A stretch of DNA of 64,000 nucleotides, from NCBI GenBank assembly GCA_007644065.1, contig VJWN01000001.1:2494340-2558339 (forward strand). The letters are read 5' to 3'. Source of the stretch: Margaritispora aquatica (lineage: Eukaryota; Ascomycota; Leotiomycetes; Helotiales; Discinellaceae). Both the position numbers and the translations under genes were made by a program. The notes under the pieces were generated by a model, which saw nothing but the letters and a program-made list of their open reading frames with translations, searched no databases and was not told the origin of the DNA. Positions 45,501 to 57,441 of the stretch are shown one piece after another (positions within the stretch are counted from its first letter, which is position 1; each line of letters opens with the position of its first letter).

Positions 45501-47438
45501 CTATTCAATCTCAATCTCTATGCCATATAGCCCCAAATCTCTCTTCAAAATATCTGCGCCCTTCTCTGATGTAGCATAAACAGTACTCAGGATATTCCCA
45601 CGAGGCTCAATCGGGATGACACTCGCATCGCAGACCCTCACATTCGCCGTCCCATACACAACCAAGTCCTCGCCAACGACCCCATCTAGATCCTCGTCCA
45701 TCATAGCGCAAGTTCCCAAAGGATGATAATTTGTCGCTCCGAACTGGCGAATATAGCGCGTTACTTCCTCCACGTTCTTGGTATGGCGAGGAAAGCCGCT
45801 CGGTAGGGTGTTGCCATCTGGTTGGAGAAGCGCAGACAATTTGGGCTGTTCTAGCATTTGGCCCATTTGGATTGTGTGGCGAGATAGGATTTCAGCGTCG
45901 AGGGGGTGTTTAAGGTAGTTGAATTTGATCTCAGGATACGCGACGGGGTCGGCAGATGTGATATGAGAGCTTCCACGAGAGAATGGGTGGGAGAGCATCG
46001 CTAACATGGTCATATAGTTCCCTGGTGCGCGCATAGCACTCGGAGTGTATCGTTGCATGCGTGTCATGAGCTTTGTAGCGGAGGCTTCTTCTGGATCGAG
46101 GATTATGCGTTGGATAATATCGTACTGAGCCTTCAATCCTTTGCTGACTGTTGATGAGGTCTCCTCGAGAGTTTTTTTGACGAGATCTATCAGTTTGCGT
46201 TCTTCTTCATCGGAGTTGAATGCTGTTAGTGGCAGGTAGGAGAAACTATATGCAGCACCTTCTGCTAGCGGACCTTCGTGTTTGGCTTCGTACAGCTTTC
46301 TGGCAGCTTCAGCTACTGCGGGATCACGGGCAGCGACGTCTGATGTCTGAATACTATCTAGTACTTGAACAGAAGGGCCGAAGTTCAGATGGTCTTGGAG
46401 GTTTTCTGTTTTTAAAATAAGTATCAGATTGAGTCAAGTTACCCAGCAGACATTCTTACCGCCAACACCTTGGAGTTCACGAAGACATTTGATACCTGCA
46501 GCAGCGAGTCTTTCACGTTGCCCAATGCCGGATAGCTCTAGTAATTTTGGTGATCCAAATGTTCCAGCACATACCACAACTTCTCGATTCGCGTGGATAG
46601 TAACAGTTGTCCCATCTTTTTGGCTGTAGAGAACACCTATTGCAACAAGCTTACCGTCCCTGATTTCCGTTCTAAAGATGATCTTATTCACCAGCACATT
46701 GCTTCTTACAACAAGATTGTCTCGTTTTGTTGATGGCTCTAGAAATGCGACCCCAGCATGGCTCCTTTCGCCTCTAGAAGAATCAATAGCATTTGTCGTT
46801 GTGGACCCTCCAAGAACATCTCCCTCGACTGGATTCTTGGACGAGCTATACCCTAGATCTTGGATCGCATCTACCCAAGCTTTCTGCATCACATGGACCG
46901 TAACAGGGTAAGAGGCTTGAACTCTCTCCTCATACTCGCTCTCATTATGCTTTCGAGCAACTCCACCTTCCACCCCAAATTCTCCAATCCCTAAATCTTG
47001 CTTGACTTTCTCGCCAGGTGCTTGCAACTTCTGAAATCTCTTATAATACTTCCCAATCCCTTCCCAATCCCAACTCTTCCCACCACCCACCAAACTTCCA
47101 CACGCATCATGATATCCCCGAGAAGGATAAACCAATGCATGTGAGTTAATCGCGCTACTTCCACCCCACAGCTTGCCTCGTGGGTGCAAGAGCACTCTGC
47201 CATTCAAGCCATCTTCCGGCACAGTCTGGAATCCCCAATCATAATCCGGCTTTCCATGCGTTGTACTGGCAAGACCTGGGGTACTCACTCTCGGGTCTGA
47301 GTTGCGGTTTTCACCTGCTTCAAGGACGAGGATGCGCAGAGTGGGGGTTGAGGAGAGGCGCGCCGCTAGGACGCTACCTGCTGTTCCACCGCCGATGATT
47401 ATTATGTCGAAGGTGTCGTCCTTGTTGGTTACAAACAT
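45501..47438 (-). CDS. GMC-family FAD oxidoreductase (choline dehydrogenase/aryl-alcohol oxidase type)
   Basis: Flavoenzyme that oxidises alcohols. Two exons, 47438-46460 and 46405-45501, give 627 aa. The intron (54 nt) has GTAAGA, CTGATAC and AACAG, and splicing gives the conserved GVGENLQDH motif. The FAD dinucleotide-binding motif IIIGGGTAGSVLAARLS is at the N-terminus, followed by VLEAGE. GMC signature 1 is GKLWGGSSAINSHALVYP, signature 2 is AGTFGSPKLLELSGIG, and the catalytic histidine region is NYHPLGTCAM. The ending ASVIPIEPRGNILSTVYATSEKGADIL fits the family. There is no signal peptide, so an intracellular enzyme is likely. The substrate is not clear; choline or aromatic or sugar alcohols are possible. 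Confidence 0.93.
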
Positions 47439-48725
47439 GATGAAGTGAAGAGCTTCTGTTGTTTGCGTGGAAGTAAGTTTTTAAACTTGTGAGAGTAGGA
47501 GTTGCCATGCCTTAAATCTCCTTTAGCGAATTGTATAATTTCAAAGCTTACAAAACAGTTTAGAACAGTTTAGGAAGGTTCTAACAGACAATATGACACG
47601 TGATGTTGGTGTACCATGGTCGATCGTTGTATACCCTTGCTAATTGGGACGATCGACGAGGGCCAGAGCAGACTCAACTCTAGTTCTGATAAGGTTTCAT
47701 ACTGAAGAGCCCTGGAACCATGAAAAGCTTTTCCGAGACTTGTGAGAAACAAGATCTATCAACGACAGCAGCGCAATACAGTTGACAAACGAAAAATTTG
47801 GAGCTGCTAGAATTGAGGAACTTTATGTGAAGGCTCTACATTTTCAAGAAATGAACAATAATAGTGAATTATACAGCGTATTCTGTATTTTAGGATGAAG
47901 AAGACAAAAGAATTGTAAAGCAGAATCTCAAACATCGTTGATGCGCTCAACGTTTTTTTCCCCCAATGGTGCACACTTCTACGCTGACCGTGAAGTGAAG
48001 AGATATTTATACCACATCTCAGCTGGGATTTATTGCAGCTAAGCTAAATCTTAGTTGAAGCTGGAATTGTAAAAGAGATGGAACGCATAGCGTTGTCATA
48101 TAACTAAAATTTCTAGAGGCGTGAGGTTCAATTGCAGAACTTGAACTTAACACTGGTGATACAAATTTTGTAGCGAAGTGAAAGCATCTTGTTCTGCGTA
48201 TATAAACCCACGCAGCCTTGCATAGAGAGAAATATCTTTAATCAGGATGATTCAATCATGACACGCAAGTAGAAAGCTCTTTGCGTGTTGATTGGCATGG
48301 GTAGGATTGCTATCATGGTGTGTATACACGCAAGAAAGGATATAGAGGAAGAATTAATGAAAGACGAGAAAAGATCAAAAGGAGGAGAAGCTACGGTATA
48401 ATATTGTATTAAGTGGCGAGTACATGGAATTGTTGACAGCAAGAGGGATATTTGACAGCAGCGTACACTCGTAGAAGGACCTAGGACACAACGAAAAACA
48501 ATGTGGATATTATTGAGAACATTATCGTAAAGTGTACTCGGGGTATAATCCCAAGTTCAGTGCATCTCATTGCGCGTCGAACCGTTCAGCGCGGTGGTTA
48601 CCAAACATACCAGGTTCGAAGAGCTCACGAACTGATATTGAAGAAGGTTGACCTGTGAATACAACTTGAATTTATAGCTCAAAACACCGAGGTGAATTGA
48701 ATCAGCTTCCAGGCAGCAATTAGTC
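47439..48725. other. Gene-free spacer with a TATA-centred hairpin at 48194-48215
   Basis: About 1.3 kb between two minus-strand genes. Open frames at 47570-47752, 48242-48442 and 48557-48778 (minus) have no domains or ATG support. A TATATAAA sequence on the plus strand is flanked by CTGCGT and ACGCAG arms, with no convincing gene downstream. Confidence 0.4.
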
Positions 48726-50797
48726 TCAGTAAGTACTCGTCCCCTTCGGCACACTCCCATCCACAAACTCCCAAACAATCACATCTCCCGTCCTCCTTGC
48801 ATCATCATGCCATTGGCTATTCTTCGTTCGCCATCTCTCCCTCATTTTGAAACCCTTCATCTCGCTCTCATACCACTCTCTCAACACTTTCTCCACGCCC
48901 TCAAACCCAGCAATATATCTCGGCCAGGGCTTCTCCCTTGTGCCGACCTCCTCATTTAAGAACTTCACCGGATCATCATAGAAACGATCACCTTCATCGC
49001 GATACGCTTCTCGCTCTGCAGAGTGCGGGGCTAGGTGGATAGGTGGCTCACAGGATAAAGCCCATGCTTTGAGACCCGGATAGATGAGTTGCGAACGCCA
49101 CGGCGTGCTGTGACACGGCATGAGAAAGCCTACGAATGTTTCGGTGGGATCGTATGTTGTCTCTTTCCTGGGGTAGCGGTCATCTTTGCCTGCGTCGGGG
49201 GAGGAGAGGAGACGGCCTCGAGAGTCGAGGGCTAAGGACTCGTATTCGTTGCGTAGGAATTTGGTTAATGAGATTACGCCTGCTTGGTGGACTGTGGTTG
49301 TGTAACCTCCGATGAGGATGTTGATGGCAAGGATGAGGGCGATGAGCTTTTTGCGGTGGAGGATGGTGATTTCTGTGATGATGGGGGTCGATGGGAATGG
49401 GGTTGGGTGCGTGACTTTCACGGAGGTTGTCTGGAAGAACGAGGTGATTGTTGGGGCGGTGAGGATGTGGAGGAGCGGAAGGAGAGGATAGATGAAGCGG
49501 ACTTCTTTGTGGGCAATCAGTGAGAGGGTAGAGATGGATGTGAACACTATGATAGTGAGGAGGAAGCGGATGTCGGACGCTGGGAGCGATGTGGCTTGAT
49601 AGAGTGAGACCAGCGTGAATGGTAGGTAGGTGATGAGGAGAAGTGGGAGGCCTTGGGATAGGAAGTAGTGCCAGTCGTTTCGGCCGTAGAAAACCGCAAG
49701 GTCTTGGCTGATGTTGAAATGAAGCCATTGATAGGGCGGGAAAGTCCATTCTCCAAAGTAGTAAAAGTCGGAGCCTGCTGAGAAAGCTAGCACAATGCTT
49801 CCACAGATGACTGCCTCGCGAGCGAGAATAATGTAATCCGATGTGGTTGCCTTGGGATTTGTGAAGAATCTCGTGAGGGTAGGCATCAAGATAGAGAACC
49901 AAATAAGACCATTTGTTGGTCGTAGGATACATGCCGTTCCTGCAAGTAGGAGAGAGGTCCGAAGGCTAAGATATTAGTTGAGACCTAAGAATTGTGCTAG
50001 GCAACTTACTGATTGACAGATTTTGAAGTGTTGAATACCCCCACTTCGCTTGGTTTGACTTCACCAGGATTCTTCTGCTGACAACGATCACTTCCCATTC
50101 CAAGTGGTGTATCTGAAGATAATTTCCAAGGCCAGAAATACAATGCAGCAATTGTCAGTGTGGTCTCAAGTCCATTTGAAAATGTTCTTGTCGAGCAAAA
50201 CCACTGCCAAGGACTTGCCATAGTCATAAGGAGCTATAAATTAGCTGGATAGGCACATCAAGAAGGAACAACTTACAACCGACCAAGCAGTACTACTGGA
50301 TGTGCCATAGATCCTCTCAGTCAACTGCCACGTATAATAATCTGCTGTAGCAGCAAAATATGCTTGTGCCAAATTCGGAGCAATGGACAACACCGTTGCC
50401 CTAAACTGTGGAAAGAAACCCATGTACTGCATTGGCCAATAAGTGCAATGATAGACTAATGCAAATAATGCCGGATGCAATGATGATCTTAGTTGATGAT
50501 GCCATTCCTGCCTCTGTCAAATAATGCTCATAGGTATAATCGTTCAGGGGCACATACCCACGTGATCCAAGCACCACTTTGGGGACCAAAGGCCAGTTGC
50601 CATGCCGGCTCTAGAGACTGGAAATACTCATCTGGCTGAAAGAAAGTCCAGACTAGAGCAGCATTGATACAACGGAATGCTAGAAGAAGAAGCCATGTGT
50701 CTCTGGCACTTTGTTCGTTGACGAGGTGATTGAGAGAGTTGTCATGAAGGAGTGTTTGTGAGTCCTGCTCTTTTGGTGTTTCTTTACTTGACTTCAT
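48726..50797 (-). CDS. GPI10: GPI mannosyltransferase 3 (PIG-B/Gpi10)
   Basis: Adds the third mannose to the glycosylphosphatidylinositol anchor precursor in the ER lumen, using dolichol-phosphate mannose. Four exons: 50797-50558, 50507-50277, 50233-50010 and 49965-48726, giving 644 aa. All introns are 43-50 nt. The GT22 family marks are [70 protein letters not shown] and the hallmark [12 protein letters not shown]. Multiple membrane helices are evident. The last 200 residues include a luminal region ([18 protein letters not shown]) also seen in PIG-B. The long antisense frame at 49180-49932 is a shadow. It is head to head with the ornithine aminotransferase gene. Confidence 0.95.
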
Positions 50798-51637
50798 ATT
50801 TGCAGCATTGCAGGGACGTAGTTGAATGAGAGTAATGGTAAGCGAACGTGGAATAGGGGAGCTTTGCATGTTTACTTGTGATGTTCGGGATGCGTCAAGT
50901 CAAGTTGTGGCCTTTCACGTGATCTTGAAACACAGGCATCAATATGACATCGGCTCAATTATTATTCTTCCCCTTCACCAATCCACCATTCCACCATTCC
51001 ATCAATCCACCAATAGCACCAAACAGTCCATCCTTCCAATGCCTTTCTCCCAATTGGCCTTTTCTCAGCTGCTGCAATCTTTCACGACCCCTCAGACCCC
51101 TCCATCCCCCGTCATCGCTTCTCCCGATTTCTCAAAGCCGCCTTCTTTCGGTGGCTTTTGCCCTTTGTCCTGAAAGGAATACCCCCCCGCTATCCCGTCA
51201 ATACCCCCCCTCCTTCGCCCCAATTCGCTTGACCCATTATCCCATTATCAGTTGGCTTTCCCCTAAGCGCAGGTACACACGATGTTGCAGGACGCCAGTG
51301 GACACTTGCAATGCATTCGAACCCTAATGGCAGGTTTGGACGGTTTTCAGCAAAAAGATGAAATCTCTTAGTCAAGACAAAGGTCATGCGAACAGATAGG
51401 CCCGTGAGGATGATTAGGTGAGGAAGGACTTGCACTTAGAGGTCTAGTTGTTTCTACTTCCCAGCGACTATATGACGCCGGTCTTAGACCGCTTGTGTCA
51501 AGTTTCCGTCTTTTCACTTCTACTTACTTTCTTACTCTTTCACACTACATTATACATTGCAACATTGAAGATACCCAACATTTCCCTTTTAACCACAGAA
51601 CATACTCAATTCGTATATTACAAACATAACCGCAACA
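50798..51637. promoter_or_regulatory. Shared divergent promoter region of GPI10 and ornithine aminotransferase
   Basis: This 840-bp region separates two divergent genes. It is C-rich in the centre (CCATTCCA and CCCCCC runs at 50980-51220). The plus-strand leader next to the aminotransferase start is AT-rich with a TTATACA-like box near 51548. The open frames at 50826-51327 are accidental translations of the C-rich DNA. Confidence 0.45.
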
Positions 51638-53115
51638 ATGGCACCACACGCAAACGAAATCCTCGAGACTCCCTCAGTCTCCAGCGACCTCAAACCCACA
51701 GCACCAACATTCCAGCCCATTGCCGCTCTCTCTGAGTCTAAATACCATTCGACATCTACCTCCTCTGCAATTCACGCCGAACACGAATACGCAGCACATA
51801 ATTACCACCCTCTCCCCATTGTCTTTGCACGAGCAAATGGTTGCTCAGTCTACGACCCGGAAGGAAAGCACTACATCGATTTCCTATCTGCCTATAGTGC
51901 GGTCAACCAAGGACATTGCCATCCCGAACTTGTTAAGGCACTCTGCGAACAAGCCTCGAGGTTGACACTGTCTTCGAGAGCTTTCCACAATGATGTATTC
52001 CCAAAGTGGGCAGAGAAGGTCAGGCAGGTGTTTGGTTATGATATGGTGCTTCCTATGAATACTGGTGCTGAGGCGGTTGAGACTGCGATCAAGATTGCGA
52101 GGAAGTGGGCATACAAAGTTAAGGGCGTGGAGAAGGGAAAGGCATTGGTATTTGCTGCTTCAGAGAACTTCCACGGCAGAACGGTAAGCCAATTGCATTC
52201 TTACGAGGACTATGCTAATATATACAGATGACTGCAATCTCCATGTCCACTGACCCCGAATCCCGCGACAACTATGGCCCATATGTTCCAGGTGTTGGAG
52301 CAATTTGCCCTTCCACCAACAAGCCTATTCGATTCAACAACATTCCCGACCTCGAAGCGGCTCTTGAAGCACATGGAAAGGACGCAGCAGCCTTCATTGT
52401 CGAGCCCATTCAAGGTGAAGCTGGTGTCGTAGTTCCTGCAGACGATTACCTCTTTAAGGCCCACGAGCTTTGCAAGAAGCATAACGTCCTTTTGATCTGC
52501 GACGAAATTCAGACGGGTATCGGTCGTACAGGTCGCATGCTGTGCTCTGAGTGGGCAGGTATCAAGCCGGATATGGTTACGCTAGGAAAGGCTATTTCAG
52601 GTGGCATGTATCCTGTGTCATGTGTCCTGGCGTCCAAAGAGATCATGCTCACCATCGAGCCTGGAACTCATGGCTCTACATATGGTGGTAATCCTCTTGG
52701 ATGTGCGGTATCTATCCGTGCTCTAGAAATCATGGAGGAGGAGGATCTTACTGCTCGTGCTGAGGCATTGGGACAAATTCTCCGAAAAGGTCTCGAGGAT
52801 CTAAAGTCTCCTATAATCAAATTGGTTCGCGGGAAGGGTCTATTGAATGCTATTGTCATAGATGAGAGCAAGACCGGCGGACACTCTGCTTGGGATCTGT
52901 GTATGCTGTTGAAGAGCAAGGGTCTCTTGGCCAAGCCTACACACGAGAACATCATCCGCCTTGCACCTCCTTTGGTTATCAGCGAGGAGCAAATCAAGGA
53001 CGCATTGGCAATCATCGGTGAAGCCATCAAGGAGTTGCCAAACTTGAAAGGAAAAGCAGAGGATGAGGTTATTCCAGCAAGCGAGAAGGGCGTACACATT
53101 GGATTGGATATCTAA
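51638..53115 (+). CDS. CAR2: Ornithine aminotransferase
   Basis: PLP enzyme that moves the delta-amino group of ornithine to 2-oxoglutarate, giving glutamate semialdehyde and glutamate in arginine catabolism. Two exons, 51638-52183 and 52228-53115, give 477 aa. The intron (44 nt, GTAAGC and GCTAAT) falls within NFHGRTMTAIS. The class-III aminotransferase marks are [47 protein letters not shown] and [13 protein letters not shown], with the PLP lysine in [29 protein letters not shown] and RLAPPLVI complete the set. There is no clear mitochondrial signal, which agrees with the cytosolic yeast enzyme. The first 45 residues are a poorly conserved extension. The start is the first ATG of the frame. 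Confidence 0.95.
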
Positions 53116-56100
53116 GTGCATCACTTCCGGTGCTTTGAATGAAATCCGGATTGAATTTGCACTTTAGGTCTTGCACATTGCATTTTGCATGTAGCGCATA
53201 CGGACATGATTATGGAAGCACGATACGTGGTGGCGAAAAGTTTGTTGTTTTGATCATGGATGGGGTTGGAATACGTTGGTTCTCATCGCATCTTGATACC
53301 AGGGCGAGGAGGGCACATGCTCGCGTCCAATAGATGACCGTCTGCTTGCATAGACCGCACGCATGTTCGGGTTAGATAGGATAGGATAGGTAGAGCTGCA
53401 TAGGTAGAAAGAATAGAGATGAAGAGGATTGGACTGGACTGGGCAGGCTTGGATTGGACATAAATGCATTGTTTGTCTGTATGATCATAATCATGTATTG
53501 AGAGTGAAGATTGTGAGAAAATGGCTTGCTTGATGTGCTACCTTGGTGTTGCTTTGGCACGCTACTGTGTATTATAAGTGCTTGTTGGGGGGGTTGGGGG
53601 AGATCTATTGTGGAATGCAGTCCTTCCTGCCTTGCAAGTGTTCGAACTATCTCTTCCAATGTATCTGAAGGTCTCGATTATTCATCTTTGTTGGCGCAAA
53701 TTAGCAAATTGCTTTTTCTTAATGCATGAGAAACTGCCAATGTATAGATGGACCTATGCATCGGAATCAACTATCCCAAGAACGTGAAGCGCACATCCAT
53801 TGTGTCATTGATGCATCTCCCATTCAATTGAACGAGGCGTCGAAAGTGTGGCAGTCAGCTTTTACTACAATATGTATGAGTCTGCATCACTCGTAATCAT
53901 TATCGTACTTAGTTGAGGTAGACATGCGGGTTGCAAAGCTTGTTGGGGGATATGTTAGCCGACTGTAAGATTACCTTACCTTACCTTGTTGGCTTCACAC
54001 GAGCACTTGCGTATTCCGACGGATTGATTCGGTGGTCACGCTCACGATCACGGAGAACTTGAAGGGCACCATGGAGTATACTGCTTGTGGTTATTGGATG
54101 CAGCTAGCATGATTGATCTTGTGTGGTCAACTAATTGCTTCACGCGCATACCTTCTGTAGGCGTAGGAAGTGAGTATGCGAATTTTCGCCTAAACGAGGG
54201 CCATCCATCTAAACTCATTCGGTTAATCCTAGCGAAGATGGAATGGTATGCGATCTCTGTTGAGCACTCCGATGAGTAGATGGGTGGTGGAAGGCCTACC
54301 CGGGTGGTATTCATTGGTCGTAATGCCTTGCCACCGTTCCCGAGTTCCTGATCCTATACATTTCAAATCAATATCGCAGGAGAGCACCAAGACCTTCAAT
54401 TTCGCGTCGAGGCGGTTCCGAGCTCATACCGTTAGTTGTTTTGAGAGAACGTCTGTAAGCCGGGCAGCCTCATTTATAGCGGTGAGAAAGCCCATAAGAT
54501 GAGATAGGTCGAAGTCGAATGCCGGATATGCAATGTTATCGTGAGTGAAGACCTACCTTACCTGCCAGGAAAATGTACCAATGAGCAAGATTTTGAGGGT
54601 TCTCAATCTCAGATGAGTGAAGCACCCAAACCAACAATTACACGGACGGTAATCGACATGCCAAGTCCATGGTATGGGCCAGGTCCCATGTCCTTGGGAA
54701 TGGTCTTGTGATTCTAGATGGAACTTCGTCTCTCCGCATGTACTGTATGAGATGAGGATCCTCGGAATGAGCCAGGAACCATTCCATTGTCAGATTTTCA
54801 GGGTTCTGGCTGGCTTTTTGACAGGTATTGATATTGTACTCTCGCAAGGAAATCCCGAATCTAATGGTTCGCATTATAGCCCGCTATTCCAAATGCGACT
54901 AACATAGTGGCTGGGCCAGTAGGTTGAGACGAAACTCGTGAGAGATGACCTACATATGCAATTCTAGTTAAGAATAGAAGGACGAAAATGAAGAGTTTCT
55001 ATTACTGAGCAGTCTCGTCGGTCATCCGTGAGGTTGAGTAAGGTACCTAAGGTAGTTTGGTGATACCATCACGTGGAGATACCCGGTCATGCCCCATCAA
55101 TCAATTCCGAGAGCGGAGCGCAGTCGATGGAGAACAAACCCCAGGTGATAGGTATTGAATTCACAGATCCTTATCTTCGTGATGGAACGTGATGGGCCTA
55201 GCTGCCTCCGCGATTGTGGTACAAAGATGCACACGACCACTTTGAGTCTATGTGGTGAAGGATGACGGTCACGTGATCGGACGATGGGCAGGATGGTAAA
55301 ATGGAACCTGGACCCTGAAGTTGAGGAATGAAAGTCAAGGGCAGGGCACAACGATGGCCAGAAGAGTCTTTGAAAGACGTTCCACAATGTGGAGCTACAG
55401 GCGAGACGTGCATGTACATCATGTAGGTCTCTGTTTCCGTACCCTGGAAGTCGCAACCTGAGGATCTGCCACGTACAATTTGCAGGTCAAGGAGGTTGCC
55501 GACTGGAGATATTGTAGCTGCTCGTTACTTTGTTTGGGAATCGTTGGCCGGATGTGCACTTTCGGCGTAGAATGCATCGCCAAAGTCGACTTTGGATTGG
55601 GTACATGGTTCTAGGGACAAACGCCCTGGTTGGGTGCTTGTGATCTCTGGAGACGACGTGACTGGAGTGCATGTAGGCGAGTGAATGGCGTTCTTGTGAC
55701 CGGGGATGAGGTAAAGTCACTGAGACGAAGGCGAAAAGGAGACTTCTGGTGTCGAAGGGGGTAACACAGCTGGAACAAGATACCAAACAGGTGTCTAATG
55801 GTGGAAGTTCCATGAAGGATGACGATGAGAAATAGATTGAGGAAGTGATCGCCGGCTTTACTCTGGGAAGTTTAAAAGAGGTGGTTGTTATGCTTGCTTG
55901 TAAGATCTGACTGTATGTATATATTTGTGGATGATGCAGTGCGGTGTCGGATGTGTATTTAATACGAGAAAGATGTGCTTGACTGCATGAAGTAGGATAT
56001 GATGGATATATTGATGTATAGCGAGGTGGAGGAGGGAGAGATATTGTACTGTACAATAATAATACTCAGGTGGAAGCCGGACTAGACTGGTATGATAAGT

Positions 56101-56710
56101 GATCAGCATATCCGCATATGCGCTTCCTGAGGCAGGGCAAGTAGGTATGCGAACAGTTGATGATCTTTTGTGTGACAGTGGGGAAAGCTAAGGTTTGTTG
56201 GTTTACTAAAGTATTAGTGTCCTGGTGTAACTTGAGATTGTTCTTTCTCAAGATCAAAGATGAGAAGAGATCGGATAGCTCTCATTCGCTAAGATCGATA
56301 GTCGTGAGGAACGCGTACAAGGTCCTCGTATATATGTATGTAGCTGCAGTAGTCCTGTACCTATCCACAAGGTAACTGAGATGTCTTTTAAATCGAAAGT
56401 GTTGAGAAAAGGACTTGTGGTAGTGTTTTCTTCCGTATTCCAATGCTTTGATTCTTCTACCTAAAACGGCATTACAGGCACTTGTAGCGATAAAGACATC
56501 ATTCCCCCTTATCGGAGTTCTATCGCGATGCACTAGTTCTATCTCTATCCTCTAGTTTGACGTGGAGCAGGCCAAGGCAAGTTCAAAGTAGTTTAGCTTG
56601 TCGTTCTGCCGATTTTGGCGCTGCGGCGACCGGAAACGACCTCACGATTGCATGGAAGACATGGGAGGGCATGGCCCAAGCATCCTCGTAGGCACTTCGA
56701 TTGCGCTGCT

Positions 56711-56744
56711 GGTGAGAGGTGAGAGGTGAGAGGTGAGAGGTGAG
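56711..56744. repeat. GAGAGGT-type short tandem repeat
   Basis: Four to five units of a 7-mer, 0.7 kb upstream of the ATG1 start codon. Confidence 0.85.
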
Positions 56745-56772
56745 TCCTTGATGACTCGTGATCCGAATGAGT

Positions 56773-56800
56773 CTACCTACCTACCTACCTACCTACCTAC
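56773..56800. repeat. (CTAC)7 microsatellite
   Basis: Seven tandem CTAC units at the start of the ATG-free leader of ATG1. Confidence 0.9.
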
Positions 56801-57345
56801 ACTTCCCATCTACTCTACCTTACCAACCCAAACCTCCCCCCAGCAACCTCAACGCCTCCTCTCAATCTTCTAATCTATTCCGACAACTTCATCTTCGACT
56901 TCATTACACTCACAACCTTCCAACTCTCATCGATTCCCCAAAGCTCTACACAACAACCCTCCACCACTGTTCTGCCGAGTCATTAACTTGAAGTCGGTAC
57001 ATCGTCCTCGCCCTACCGCTATCTGCATCAACAACACTCGTCAAACAGCTACACCCAACCAGCTCTAGAGACCCAACCTGCACCTCAAACATACATATAA
57101 ACCCGCCTCCCCGGAAGCCTGCCTAACAGCCACGAACCCAGGCACTTTTCCATATTCTTTTGCATATCTTCGATTCGTCGTCACTCTCAAGGTTTCCTAT
57201 CTCGACTACGAGGTTGCCTGACCACTGTTCTATCCACCAACACCTTTGTGCCTCTCGATTTCATTCTCCACCGATCCAGACAATTCGTTCGAAGCAACTA
57301 GAGTTCTGCGAACTTATTGTCTCCTCCATAAACCTCTGAGTGTAC

Positions 57346-57393
57346 ATGCAGAACGAGCTCACCGCAAATCTTTATCCACATCTCGACTGGTAG
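57346..57393 (+). promoter_or_regulatory. 15-codon upstream ORF in the ATG1 leader
   Basis: The first ATG after 577 ATG-free bases opens a short frame of 15 sense codons (MQNELTANLYPHLDW) ending in TAG, 48 nt before the ATG1 start codon. It could lower or tune ATG1 translation. Whether it lies in the mature leader depends on the transcription start, which is not seen. Confidence 0.5.
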
Positions 57394-57441
57394 TCTTCGT
57401 GATCTCTACTGAAAGGCGCACTCAAAGCAGAGACTCATATC

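Larger units (their letters stand above)
53116..57345. other. 4.2 kb gene-free region between ornithine aminotransferase and ATG1
   Basis: The longest stretch without a gene. Many open frames of 60-190 codons occur on both strands, but none has a recognised domain, a good start, or splice continuity. Repeated ACCTTACC/GGTAAGGT-type motifs occur at about 53970, 54550 and 55035. Short tandem repeats lie at 56711-56744 (GAGAGGT unit) and 56773-56800 (CTAC unit). The last 580 bases are probably the ATG1 leader. The region could hold noncoding transcripts; the sequence alone does not show this. Confidence 0.45.

Noticed and set aside
49180..49932. 250-codon open frame on the minus strand overlapping GPI10
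   Set aside because: Proline- and histidine-rich translation in a shifted frame of a well-supported GPI10 exon; no domain.
52668..53124. Minus-strand frames antisense to ornithine aminotransferase
   Set aside because: Shadow of the conserved PLP enzyme; no independent support.
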